Below, piece after piece: positions 23,938-36,200 of a stretch of 64,000 bases of DNA. Numbering within the stretch: position 1 is the first letter of the stretch; the number at the start of each line of letters is the position of its first letter. The DNA lies in the NCBI GenBank assembly GCA_003254885.1, contig QANT01002250.1:1-64000 (forward strand). The letters run 5' to 3'. The position numbers and the translations under genes were made by a program. The notes beneath the pieces are model-generated. The model saw only the letters and a program-made list of their open reading frames with translations, was not told the origin of the DNA and ran no database searches. The stretch is from Purshia tridentata. Taxonomy: Eukaryota; Streptophyta; Magnoliopsida; Rosales; Rosaceae.

Positions 23938-26900
23938 ATGGATTCTTGCTGTGTGACCTTGAAGCCAAAAACCCATTTGGGAAAACCAATTCAAGGTGGT
24001 TTCTTTAATGGGGATACAGAGTTTTGGGGGGAGATGATCAGAGGGAGCCTTGATAACAGGCTTTGGGTCAATCAGGTGGCAAATGCTTTGAAAACTGAGA
24101 AGAGGGTCAGGAAGGTGAGACCTGGTGCTATTCTTGCTGTTCTCACAACAAATAACACCAAGGAGGCTGTGGTAAGTGATCTTTTCATTATCTATTTGAT
24201 ATTTATGAAATGACAATCATTCCCTCTGTATCTACCACCTTCATGTTCTAAAATTTGTATGATCACTGCCATTTATGTACTTATTTTATGAAAAACCCAG
24301 TTTTAAATTGTAAAGTTTTTTCATTGCTTTTGTAACTTTTTTTTCTTTGTTTGTTTGATGAATACTGTTATTCTTAATCTTGGGTTTGATGTCAGACCCT
24401 GCAAGTGCCCTCGTTCCACAAACGAAGAGTAGACCCGAAGAATGTAGCTTCAATCATATTAGGAGGAGGGGCAGGGACTCAACTCTTTCCTCTTACCAGT
24501 AGAGCAGCAACACCCGCAGTAAGATGACATAAGTTTATTTTTCTGATTTATTTTTACCAAATTTGGTTTCATGATCCTTCATATTAATGACCATACACGC
24601 CCATGATTTATCCAAGTTTTTGAATTTATATTGCATTTGAAGTTTTATTACGTATTGATTTGGTATGATTGCAGGTCCCAGTTGGAGGTTGCTATCGGCT
24701 TATAGACATTCCAATGAGCAATTGCATCAACAGCAACATAAACAAGATTTTTGTACTGACCCAGTTTAATTCCGCTTCTCTCAATCGTCACATTGCTCGC
24801 ACCTATTTTGGAAATGGTATCAACTTCGGGGATGGATTTGTAGAGGTAATGAGTTCTTAAACGCAGATAATATTTGTTATCAATTTTTGAGTTCTTTGTT
24901 TGTTTGTTTATTATTTTTTTTTTTTTGTAATTGAAGTTTCCAGTGATACAAGGAAAGAAGAAATTCATTATTCATCCAATAAAAAAAAAATTTAGTTGTA
25001 GGTTGATGATTATTTAAGATGCTGCAAAAATCAAGTTTAGAGTTGACAAATTAGTCTGAAAAGGGAAGTTTCATGTTGTTTGTTAGTTAAATGAAGTATT
25101 TCTCATGATATAAGAATAGCAGAATAAATGATTCTTGCATTTAAAAGGATCTTAGCGGAAAAGAGAAGAGTACATGTATCCGAATGTGCGTCTTTTTAAT
25201 AATTCTGTTTCAAGTTCCTTGATTATTTGGTGACTCAAAGCACTTTAAGAGCAGGTTCTGGCAGCCACTCAAACACCTGGGGAAGCAGGAATGAATTGGT
25301 TCCAAGGAACAGCAGATGCTGTGAGGCAATTTGTATGGGTATTTGAGGTAAAGAAGTTTTTCGATTTAAAGTTTGGGTTAGATAGGAATAATAATGGGCG
25401 GCCTGTATGCTGCTTTTGGTTTGCACACTACTTTATTCTGGGTGCAATACATTGCATTGTTTCTTGTAGGATGCCAAGAACAGGAACATTGAGAATGTAG
25501 TGATTTTGTCTGGTGATCATCTTTACCGCATGGATTATATGGAATTTGTGCAGGTATAATAATTTTCCTTCATAAATGATTTCCTATTGTTGTTGATTTT
25601 TCTTTTTGGTACAAAAGGAGGTCAAATGGGGATATTCAAACTTTGGCCTCGCTAACACAGTTTCTATGATATAACAGAGTCATGTTGATAGAAATGCCGA
25701 TATTACAGTTTCATGTGCAGCAGTGGATGAAAGGTCTGTTTCTTCTCCTTATTGTCTTTATAAGACTTTAAACATTTATCCTTCATGTTATATAAAATTT
25801 GTTTCTGGTAAAGTTTGTTGATTTACCACTGTTCCCGAAAACTTATGTTGTTAGCTTGTGAGGCAACTATTACTTTATATTTTAATACTCCCCTTACATG
25901 TAGGCTTCTTTCCATCACTAGAGACTCATGTGGAATTCAACATAAATTGGGTAGTTATAGTTGCGGGGATCTGGACTCAGGATCTTCCACTTTGATTGTT
26001 ATATTTTTTGTTGGTTTACAACCACTTTCAAAAGTTTAAGTTGTTGGGGGTGTGGACCAACTTTTATTAAATATTCTACAATTGCAGTTTCAATACTATA
26101 TGAACATCAATAATTTTAGTATTTTCCTTGTACACAGTCCACTTTCATAAGTCAAAAGAACTAAAATGGAAAATATATATGTCAATGCACATACCCCGCA
26201 ATCTTTTTTTGTAATTATTTCTGTTAAGTTTGTCTAAAGTTGGAATGCATATTCTCAGCCGCGCATCTGATTTTGGATTGGTGAAGATAGACAGCAGAGG
26301 TAATATCACCCAGTTTTCGGAAAAACCAAGGGGATCTGATCTAAAAGCAATGGTATGCAAGAAATAGGAGATCTTATGCTAACAAAATTATTTTTCTTAC
26401 TTTCAATGAGGTCCTTTACACTTAAATTTTTTTCCACCCTTGTTTAAAATAAATTTTTGCTTCCTGTTATTGAAGTGCTCATAATAGTTGCATTATGAGG
26501 AACGTATAAGACTGATACTTGTCTTTGCTATTCTTTTGCACTTTCCAATGAGGATGAAATCTTATACTGATAAAGCAGAGTTGCGTACTTGTTCCATTTC
26601 ACCCTTTTGTAAGTTAATTGCAAACATTTGGGCCATCAAAAGAGAAAAATTGATTTCAAAGTAAACTCAAATTATAGAGATGAGAATAATATCATGAATC
26701 AATGATAAGATGATTATATATGTTTTCCAGATTCATCTTATTTGGTTTTCCATATGTTCAAATATTTACCTGTGTATTTAGATTTTAGACTTTCATGATT
26801 CTATATTTTTGTAAAAGTAATATTGGAGTAAAGTTTTACCCTTCTTGGTTGATATTCTGCAGCAAGCAGATACGACGCTTCTGGGATTGTCCTCACAAGA

Positions 26901-28676
26901 TGCCATGAGATTCCCATATATTGCGTCTATGGGAGTTTATGTATTTAAGACAGAGATTTTACTAAATCTTCTTAGATGGAGATATCCAACATCCAACGAC
27001 TTTGGATCTGAAATCATTCCTGCTGCAGTGAAAGAGCACAATGTCCAAGTAAGAGAACCATAACAGTTTAAGTGTCTACTAATGAGTCTCTCCATCTCTA
27101 TTTGGTTTGGTAGGAGGTGGGTTTGTCAGCCATCATGGCTTGACTACCCCCATTTTAAGACCAAAGGAAATGGAACAGTAAAGCCTCAAGAAAGACCATT
27201 AATTTGAGCCTTTTGCATGAACAATAAATGATTCTTCATATTTTCTACATACCTTTAGATTTTTGTACACTTAAATTTAGAGCACTAAAAAATATGTGAT
27301 TTTATGTTGTCATTTTCTTTTACAGGCATATATATTCAGAGACTACTGGGAGGACATTGGAACTATAAAGTCTTTTTATGATGCTAACTTGGCCCTCACT
27401 GAAGAGGTAGGTTTCATTGCAATAGGTTTGTATCATTTATAGAAATGACAATTTGAATTCCATCTCCCTTCACTTCCCATCGTTTGAGTTCGTTCAACAT
27501 GTAGTAATCTGATACACAGACGGAACATGTCACCCAAAGAAAATAGAGCTACTCTGGATATTACTTTCACATTCTATTGAAACAAGCATCCTTTATCTTT
27601 CTGTTTTCTGGGGCACCTTGTTATTGCAAATCATAGCATGGTGACCTGGAGGATATATGGATTGCTATAATGGCATATATTCTTGCATGGCATAATTGTA
27701 CTTTCAGCAACTTGTGTATAAATAATACCTTACTGTCAGTTGTGTGAAACAAACATCAACAGAATTTTATTCCCTTGAAATGTGTCTAATGCCTTGGAAA
27801 ATTACCTTCTCTTTCTTGTAGTTCCCGAAGTTTGAGTTTTATGACCCAAAGACACCTTTCTTCACCTCTCCTCGATTCTTACCTCCAACCAAGATTGACA
27901 GCTGCCGGGTATGCAAGTGCTTTTGGGCTCATATTTGCAGATTCATTGAGGCTTCTTGCTTCTCATGCTTTATTTCTTTTTTGCAGATTGTGGATGCAAT
28001 AATCTCACATGGATGTTTCTTGCGAGAATGTAGTGTTCAGCATTCAATAGTGGGTGAACGCTCACGATTAGATTATGGTGTTGAGCTCAAGGTGAGTTAT
28101 CATGGTTTTCAAAAAGAAAACTTGACTGGATCATTTGTTTCACTTTTTCTCTGATGACTTGGTTTATTTAAGTGGTCATCTCCTATATTACAGGATTCCA
28201 TAATGATGGGTGCAGACTATTACCAAACAGAAACTGAAATTGCATCTCTGCTTGCAGAGTCAAAGGTTCCAATTGGTATTGGAAGGAATACAAAGATTAG
28301 GTAATTAGACTCATAAATTGAGAAACAATTATTAGCTTTAGATGAAATATCCAAACGTCAAGTTCTCTAATTATATCTTTATGATTCTTCCTTGAAGGAA
28401 TTGTATAATCGATAAGAATGCAAAGATTGGGAAGAACGTAATGATCGTGAACAAAGCTGTAAGCATGGCTTCCCATGATCTTGTCCCCATTTTCTAGGAT
28501 ACGTTCATCTTTTCCTATTACTTGTTAATCAGATATTCAATCTTATGGTCAATCTAACTGCTCTGGCGCTATAGGGTATTCAAGAAGCAGATAGGCCAGA
28601 AGATGGATTTTACATTCGCAAGGGAATCACAATTATAATGGAGAAGGCAACAATAGAAGATGGGATGGTTATATAA
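23938..28676 (+). CDS. ADP-glucose pyrophosphorylase large subunit
   Basis: Regulatory subunit of the plastid enzyme making ADP-glucose from glucose-1-phosphate and ATP, the committed step of starch synthesis. Fourteen exons: 23938-24171, 24396-24518, 24675-24845, 25255-25347, 25470-25553, 25678-25733, 26259-26352, 26863-27048, 27326-27406, 27822-27908, 27987-28091, 28194-28300, 28398-28458, 28575-28676; 1584 nt, 527 residues, all in phase. The first 80 or so residues act as transit peptide. Motifs: [20 protein letters not shown] (about 101-120), [71 protein letters not shown], and a left-handed beta-helix tail ending EDGMVI. Arg114 and Thr117 stand where catalytic small subunits carry lysines, as in modulatory large subunits. 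It is closest to the potato large-subunit/APL3-like branch by eye. Confidence 0.96.
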
Positions 28677-29574
28677 ATGGATCTTAACATCTCAAGTACT
28701 TCCTAAGGAATTTGAAAAGTGCTATTAGGAAAAGGACTTGCAAACGCAGTGCGCATTTGCAGCTGAGAGGATAGCTTCTGCAGCATATTGTCTTTAAAAT
28801 AGACAAGTACCACCTTTGTTACTGTATTAAACTAGAAAATCCTCTGTACTTGTAAAAATGGAGTTCATAAGCTTATGGGATTTGAAGAGTTATGAGATGT
28901 ATAAAAATAAGAGAGCTGTGACCCGTCGGCTGCTTTCATCTTCTTCAGAGGTGCCATATCCATAAGAACCTATGAACTTTCTGTGTCTGTATTGATTATG
29001 AATAATGGTAGTGACTTCTACACTTCTGGTATTGATGATGTTGTCTGAAAGAGAAGTCACCCGGCAGCCATAGTAATGGAGAACAGAGATAAGAAGAATC
29101 AGACAACTCCTATTATATAGCCTGTCCTCCTTTTAATATCCCATCACTTAATTTCATACTGCAAAATGAAAGTTCATAAAGTAACAGCAATCTCCTAGCT
29201 GAGATGTTTGAATTATATTGAAACTCTGTTAGTATTCAAGCATTGTTAGGAACCTATGTTATACCATTGTTGTTTCATTGGCATTTAGTTAATTCCAAAC
29301 TTAAGAACCAATAAAGTTTAAAAATTTGTCCAGATCTGAACAAATGTAATATTGCCATCATTTCAGATTCTATAAGTTTAGAGTGTGTTATGCATAACTA
29401 TAAAAACATCACACTTTATAACTTACTTGTTTACTTTGGAAGAGGGAAAAGAAACTTATTTAACAAACCATTTAGAAGCGCATGATACTTTAGCTCAAGA
29501 ATAAAGCCAAAATAAAAGCAGAAAATCATGCCATAATAAAACCGAGTCTTTAGTGGCATGTCATGGTGCTCTGC
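28677..29574. other. AGPase 3' flank, no gene
   Basis: Contains the AGPase 3' UTR (candidate polyadenylation region about 28840-28910) and AT-rich spacer. No coding or RNA gene signal seen before the plastid insert. Confidence 0.6.
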
Positions 29575-29870
29575 ATGAAATGAGGCATGGAGCGGAGCCA
29601 CTACGAAGAAGTTCCGGGGGTCACAAAGGAAACTTCGAGCTCATATTGGTCATGGGTTGAGAACGGGAATTGAACTCCATGAGATCTAATCTCCTGTTGT
29701 TCCTCAGTAGCTCAGTGGTAGAGCGGTCGGCTGTTAACTGACTGGTCGTAGGTTCGAATCCTACTTGGGGAGATTTGATTCATTCCGAATTAAATAATTC
29801 AGAATAAAAGGGTTCGCTTTGACCGTTGAGAGTAGGTAACCCGTTCCCTGTGTCTTTGTTTCTAAACTCA
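29575..29870 (+). other. Nuclear insertion of plastid DNA (NUPT)
   Basis: The tRNA-Asn(GUU) and its flanks on both sides read like the plastid inverted-repeat region around trnN, for example 'gagaacgggaattgaactc' upstream and 'agagtaggtaacccgttccc' downstream. Base composition is higher in GC than the neighbours. The surrounding genes are nuclear, so this is a plastid fragment of about 300 bp. The ends are estimates. It lies about 175 bp before the start codon of the SnRK1-gamma-like gene. Confidence 0.75.
29701..29772 (+). tRNA. trnN-GUU: tRNA-Asn (GUU), plastid type
   Basis: A 72-nt cloverleaf: acceptor tcctcag pairs with ttgggga, D arm around agctcagtggtagag, anticodon GTT at 29733-29735 in ctgttaa, T arm aggttcgaatcct, no encoded CCA. 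The sequence is that of chloroplast trnN-GUU. No T-run follows closely (first TTTT near 29887), so polymerase III transcription is doubtful; it is probably a passenger of the plastid insert. Confidence 0.9.
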
Positions 29871-30044
29871 CAAGTGGAGGGCTGCAGTTTTGACATCTGT
29901 CCAGCGCATGAAGCTGAGCGTGAATGGGGTGAAGGAACTAAACAACAGATCAAGCAGCAGATATGCAGCAAAGATAGAGAGGGAACCTCAACAGCAACAA
30001 CAACAGTTAACTCCCAATCGAACACAGAAAAGAAAAGAAAGAAG

Positions 30045-33000
30045 ATGGATTTGAGGCAAATAGAGAATGTAATGAAAAGCTCAGAAGATGTTGGGGCTGT
30101 GAAGAAGAAAGAGAACCTCGTTTCCAACATTAATACTCACGAAAACAACCAACAAGTTGATTCAGGCTCTGCTCTTCAACTCTTTCTTGATCACATCCCT
30201 GTCAGTGCTATCCCTGGCATCAAGAACTCACCCGGTACTAGTATACCATATATATCCTTATATATAACATCATAATCTTCCAACTTTCATTCTTCTCTTT
30301 TCAGCTTTTAACAAAACTACCAAAAATTAAACCCTATTGAAATGATATCACTTTATATGAAACATATCAATAGTAGCAAAATATTGGGTGTGCAGGGCTT
30401 TTAGTTTGGTGCCTATTTTATTGCATAGGCCTTAGGTTTGGTGTGAGGCCCTATGCACTCTACTTACTGCTATTCTTGAAAAATTCTAGGGAAAAAAAGA
30501 AGGTATGTTGGGTATATTTTTTCTTGTTTTTTTAATATTTATTTTTCTTGTTGTTTTTCAATTTGGTCTGCTTAAACTCTCATTTTGAACATGTTGTTTG
30601 TTTGTAAATGTGTGCAAAGTTTTGGAATTGAAAAGTGGGGATAGTGTAAGAGATGCCATTCATTTGTTGTACGAGAAGAATGTGAGTGGTGCACCCATTG
30701 CGGACAATGCAACAGGAAGATTTTCGGATCGGTATATTGGTTTCATTGAATTTGCAAGCATTGTTCTCTGGTGTCTTGAGGTATGTTTTACTTTTTTCTG
30801 CAGAATTTAACATCTGAAACACAACCCCAAATGAGCTTTGTGGTTAGTTGTTTTATGTACCCAATTATATGTTCACTTTCTCACAAAAATTTCATTTCGA
30901 GGAATGGGAAAAAGTGGAAAATCGCAGCACAGACAATGGGAATGATGAAGAGTTTGGCAGCTATGGTGTCTTTGACATGCTTGAACAGTATCCTCACATT
31001 GGCCAAACCAAGGTTTGTTTTTTTTACTGTTTAAAAATTCAATAAAAACTAAAAGCCCCACAACATAGTACGAAACGAGTAAAGCTAATATCCCAAAATT
31101 TTAAATCCCAACTGATGCGGCGGTCTTAGTCCTTTATGAAAGGAGAGAGAGAAATAGTGTAATGAAAATGAGTTGTATTCCCTTAACTTAAACCAATTAC
31201 AACTGATAGAGTTAGATATGTACATTGGGTAAACACTATTTGACTAACTAACAGTAACAGTAAGGTACAGTTAGCAAAACTAATGATTGGCACTAATCCA
31301 GTACAAAAGGCCTATCATAAAACTCCTTTGTCTGCTGTAGTCTATCATCTATCACTTTAAGCATAGCATATACTTACAAATAATCCGAAAATAAATCTAG
31401 CACTCAGATATTTCCACTAAGAAAGAAGCATTGGTTTATTTATGCTTTAACGTTCAGCAACAGACTAGATCCCAGAGTTTGCAGGTAGTCATCTAATTAA
31501 CAACATTGTCTCTTCAGTCTTTCATGTAAGGTTGGATATAAAATGAACAACTCTGAATTTTCATCAAGCTCCTCTATCTAGGACTCAAACCAAAGCTGAT
31601 CTCACTCGTTTCAAATTGATTACGGAATAATTGGTATTGCCAACTACTTTGGCTCTTCATTATTTTCCCGGATGCAAGCTGTTGTCTAAGAAAAAGACCA
31701 GAAATTCCTTGGTTAATACAAAACACTAACAAGAAACCCGAAGAAGAGCTTGAATTATGAATAATTTCGATATGTGCCTATATTTATACTGTATGTGAAC
31801 CTCATCCTCTGTCCTAATTCAACCCTCCTGCTCTTGGATTACAAATGATGACTTTCTCTTTTTTTGTCCTCTTTGTTATTTCAGTTTTCTTCCCAGTCTG
31901 TCCTGAACTTCAATAAATGTATGATGGAATTGATATACCTAATAAGCCTACATGGTGACTGAGTCTTGTAGTAATTTGACAACACGAGCTCAAATGAAAA
32001 TCCACCAATATAAGCATTACACATGCAGATTAGTGTGCATGCACGGAGACGCATGATAATTATTCTTAGTCTTTCTAGATGACATGCAGGGAAATTTGTG
32101 CTCCAATTTCCTTGGCTGTATTATTAGCATACCAACCTTGTTATTATTAATACTTTTGTTCTGATTTATAACACTAATTTGATGCAGATTGTTTGGTTTC
32201 TTTTTTGTTATGAATTCTGCTTTCGAAATCCACTTGTGTTTTATTTCTGTTAGATTGGTGAGCTAGCTAAGTCGTTTCTATGGGATCCATATTTCCCTGT
32301 AAGAGTAGATGACACACTCTTCCATGCTCTGCTGCTGCTTTCAAAGCATCAGCTGCAAGTTGTGCCTGTCATAGAGCGGACCAATTCTCAAGTCATTGGT
32401 TTTATTTCGCAGGTGTATATATCTACCTCTAAATTCCACTTCATAAATGGTACTAAAAATCCAATATGGTATTTAGCAGCAGACAAAAATGCAAATCTGT
32501 ATAAGTAACATGATCTTGTAATGATTAGATACATGATCTTAGACGGTTTTTGTTTGAAGTGAAATTGTAAAAAAAAATCGATATGGAAAATTGTTGATTA
32601 TTTATTTATGATTGGATAGCATGGTGTAATCCATTTGCTGCTTCAATCAAATGGTTTGGACTGGTTTGATAGCATTGCTGACAAATTGTTATCAGACATC
32701 CAGTATGTCACGCCATAAATTGTTCTTTTCTTTTCTTCCTTTTCTCTTTGATGAATCTGGCTAAAAACAGTTTGCAGTCGAAACAGTTAATTAATTCTCA
32801 TTTTGGTTGGAATTGCATTCTTCACCCATGTTTTCATTGAGGTTTAGTACCGAAGAGCATGTTGCACATGTGTATGGAGACCAAAGCATAGCAGAAGCTA
32901 TTCATGTTCTGTGGAAAAACCGAAGTGGTGTAGTTGCTGTCACAGAGAAAAAATAAGAGGCTCATTGGTAGCATAAGGAACAGTGATGTCTACCTTCTTC

Positions 33001-34143
33001 CAGAGAATGACAATCTCTTTCAGAATATAAAGTAAGTGAAATCCATGTTTCCTTCTCAGTCCTTTAAGCTAGTTTTGCAACATCTATATTTTTTGTATTT
33101 TGTTTCTAATTACAGATGGAATGGAAAAAGAGGAGGGAGCTAGGGTTGTTCTTTTTGTTAAATTATTTTTAGGTTGTAATTCATAGTTTAAAAAATGACT
33201 CTTTCTTTTTGCTGTCTCCCTCACCTAGCTCTGTATTTACATATACTATATCTTGATCGATCTTCTATTCTTCTTCCATTCGAAACATAGGAACTAAAAA
33301 TAGATCACTGAAAATTGGCATTCGGGGTCTCCAACACCACGTTATACATGCTCCGTGTGCACCATATAGGTGAAATCACTTGTTGGGGCCATGTGGTTTG
33401 GTCCTTCCTACTTTGTATCGAACATAATTTGTGGGGTTCAAATGCTAAATTCTGTCTCAAAAAGCCTCACTGCAACATAAGGAGATATGTTACAAATTAA
33501 TATTCTTGGCTGTCACTTATCCAGTACGAGACTTTATTTAATCAACAAACTGATCGATATCCTCCCATTTTTCTCCGTCATTCTCTTAATTTATAAGAAT
33601 ACAAGAAAACTATTATGTTGATTAGCAAATAAGTTCTTAGTTTTTCTAGCATTATAAACGATCCAATAATTATCTGAATCATCAATTTGAGTATTTATTT
33701 TAAGTTTCTGATCATTCTATTTCTATGCAATATTTGATGATACAATTGCAGTAGCTAAGGAGAAGTTCATCCACATGGGGACTGATCATAAAACCACAGG
33801 CTTTGATCGAACCATTGAACCAGACCTTGCTGCTCTTCTTTCAGCAGGCTTTCTCCGCCTCAAAAACAGCTTCTCGCCACCAATGGACTCACCAGTCACC
33901 AACAAGAAATCCCACACACTGAAGCAGGCCATGAGAAACATGGCAGACACAAAAAGCAGCTTCATCTTTTTGGTGGATGATGAGTCACAGCAGCCCACAG
34001 GGTTGCTCACATTGAGAGACATGATTATTCACTTTGCTCCACCATGCATGGACTCAAGCTTCCACGGCGGAGGGTTCTTCGAATCTGCTCTGGACCAGAC
34101 TGGGTGCCATGTCCATAATGGAACCATAGTCTTTGATAATTGA
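30045..34143 (+). CDS. SnRK1 gamma-subunit-like CBS-domain protein, frame-disrupted
   Basis: Four-CBS-domain protein resembling the plant SNF1-related kinase regulatory subunit gamma-1. Exons: 30045-30234, 30620-30780, 30902-31012, 32254-32412, 32620-32702, 32842-33031, about 33752-34143. Recognisable parts are LQLFLDHIPVSAIPGIKNSP, SVRDAIHLLYEKNVSGAPIA, DRYIGFIEFASIVLWCLEE, AKSFLWDPYFPVR, LLLLSKHQLQVVPVIE, HVYGDQSIAEAIHVLWKNRS and TGLLTLRDMIIHFAPPCMDS. In exon 6 an A-run (32948-32953) puts TAA at 32954 in frame. One base fewer would read on as KRLIGSIRNSDVYLLPEN, the expected continuation. The last junction also fails phase with the best acceptor (33751). So the gene carries one, probably two, indels: sequencing errors or a recent pseudogene. 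Plastid DNA lies in its promoter, and intron 3 is long (1.24 kb). Confidence 0.75.
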
Positions 34144-34161
34144 GTGCATGCATATATATAA

Positions 34162-34624
34162 TAGGAAAATGATTTTGGGCCTCAAAATGAGGTGTCTCAA
34201 AATTGCTGAGGTGGAATTTCTATTTCATAATTGTAATTATCCACTTCATATTTTAAGTGCCATATCAGTATTTTAATGACATAACTATCCTTTTAATTAA
34301 AAAACATATAAAAATTTGAAAAACATACAAAAAAATTTAAAAACATATAGAAAATTAAAAAACCATGTAGAAAAACATAATTGTGATTTCTGTGTGTTTT
34401 TTAATATTTTTGTATACTGTTTTTAAGTTTTTTTAATATAATTTTATTGTTTGTAATTTAATATAAAATTTAATTAAAAGGGTAGATATGTCCTTAGAAA
34501 TTTTGATGTGGCAATTAATTATGATGTGGTTTTAAAGTAATGAAATAAAATTACGACATGGAAATTCCATGTCACTGAGGCCATTTTAAGGCACTTGATT
34601 TTGAGGTCTCCTAGCACTCCCCTA
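34162..34624. mobile_element. MITE-like inverted-repeat element
   Basis: About 460 bp, non-coding. The left end (taggaaaatgattttgggcc, then tcaaaatgaggtg) matches the complement of the right end (taggggagtgctaggagacc, then tcaaaatcaag). Further inward both arms carry a ggaatttc segment. No clear target duplication. The ends resemble those of the larger Mutator-like element that begins at 34633. Confidence 0.55.
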
Positions 34625-36200
34625 GATAATATTAGGGAAAAGATTATGGGTCTCAAAAGATTGTGCCTCAATCCTATGTGGCAATATTAATTGGACCCAT
34701 CAGTATTTAACTTTTTATTCAATATACATATCACCATTTATATAAGATATCATAAATCTAATGGCAGTAATTTTTTCTATTGTTAAAATTTTATATTATC
34801 AATTTATTATCTATAATACTCAATTAAATTGTTGTTTGAAAAAACGTTGTTCATCTTCATTGAAGTGAAGAAGAAGAAGTTCGATAAAAAAAAAATGGAG
34901 GAAGAAGACACTGCAACTATGAAACTGTAAACTTCATGTTGTCTCTCCTTTCCTCTCGACAATTCACTCAAACTCTCTACTAAAATTTCTTGAAGAACAT
35001 GCAAACCCTCCTGACAATAATGTAAATTTAGAGCATCGTTCTAACATAAAGAAATTCATATCATCGCCTCTTTCTTCCATTTTCTTAAAATTACCCATTT
35101 TTCCATCAATTAAATCTCACTGGTAATTCCTTAATGTCTTTATAATTGATAGCTTTTATTAATCTTCATTAATGTCGACTTAAGCTTTTCTTAAAATCAC
35201 CATTTGATTTTCGCACTGGACTATGACGACTCTTTAGCTTTTATATTGTTCAAGGCAACAACAATAATGTTGATAGACATCGGTCCATAACTGATATGAA
35301 ATACCCAAAAAACTGATGTGCCCCGCAGTAATAACTATTCTCCCAATAGTTATCAGTTTTGAAACTGATTTCTATGTTACATGTTATGTCAGTTTTATTT
35401 TATTAACTGATGATTATATTATGTTACATATCATTTTGTATTGGAATAACTAATGTGTAAATTCTTTTACATGTCAGTTGTTTACTCATGTTGATATCGT
35501 TATTTATATGCGTATTTTAACTGAAAAACTGATGTGAATATTACCAAACAAATCAGTTTGGTCGAAATAAGTCATGTCTAAATTTCTTCACATGTTAGTT
35601 CATTCATAAGTTTAGATGTATAAGCTTTGTATAATTTGAGTTTTGAAAGATAACTGATGTCTTATATATAAGTTTTTGAGATATATTAAATATAGCTATA
35701 AAATCAGTTTTTCTGGATCCAAAAACTAATTTTCTGTGGATAGTAGTGTACATAATTTGACAAGATCAACTCAACCGAAATTCAATTCAACCAAGAATCC
35801 ATTCAACCAAAAATATCCATTCATTCAAGCCATCAATATTCATTCATTACATAAATATCAAAATATTTGTTCCAAAACCTTCAAGAAAAGACAAAAATGA
35901 ATATCCTGCCCCCATTTACAAAAATGAATATCACAAGTAGCAGTGCACTTGTTCAATCATCAGCCTAGCTATCTTTACAAACAAATTGGTATGTACGGCA
36001 GTTGGCATGAGCTTGAGACACCTAACTGAAAACTGTCCACTATTAAAACCACATGCACATCACCATGATCTATCTCCTAGCTTCTGGCCTTTACAAAAAA
36101 GATGGCATTGCAGCTAACTAGCATATATATCTTCACCTAAATATCTCCAAAATGACAAAATATCCCTGTACTCCAATCCCATAAAACATACTAGATATTT

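Noticed and set aside
29826-30275. Upstream extension of the SnRK1-gamma-like frame to 29826
   Set aside because: The extension reads through plastid-derived DNA. The family-like N-terminus starts at the ATG at 30045.
35740-35750. gtagtg at 35745-35750 as right end of a 0.5-kb CACTA MITE
   Set aside because: The better partner for the left end is at 39336, which shares about 30 bp of terminal sequence and encloses the Ulp1-like gene.
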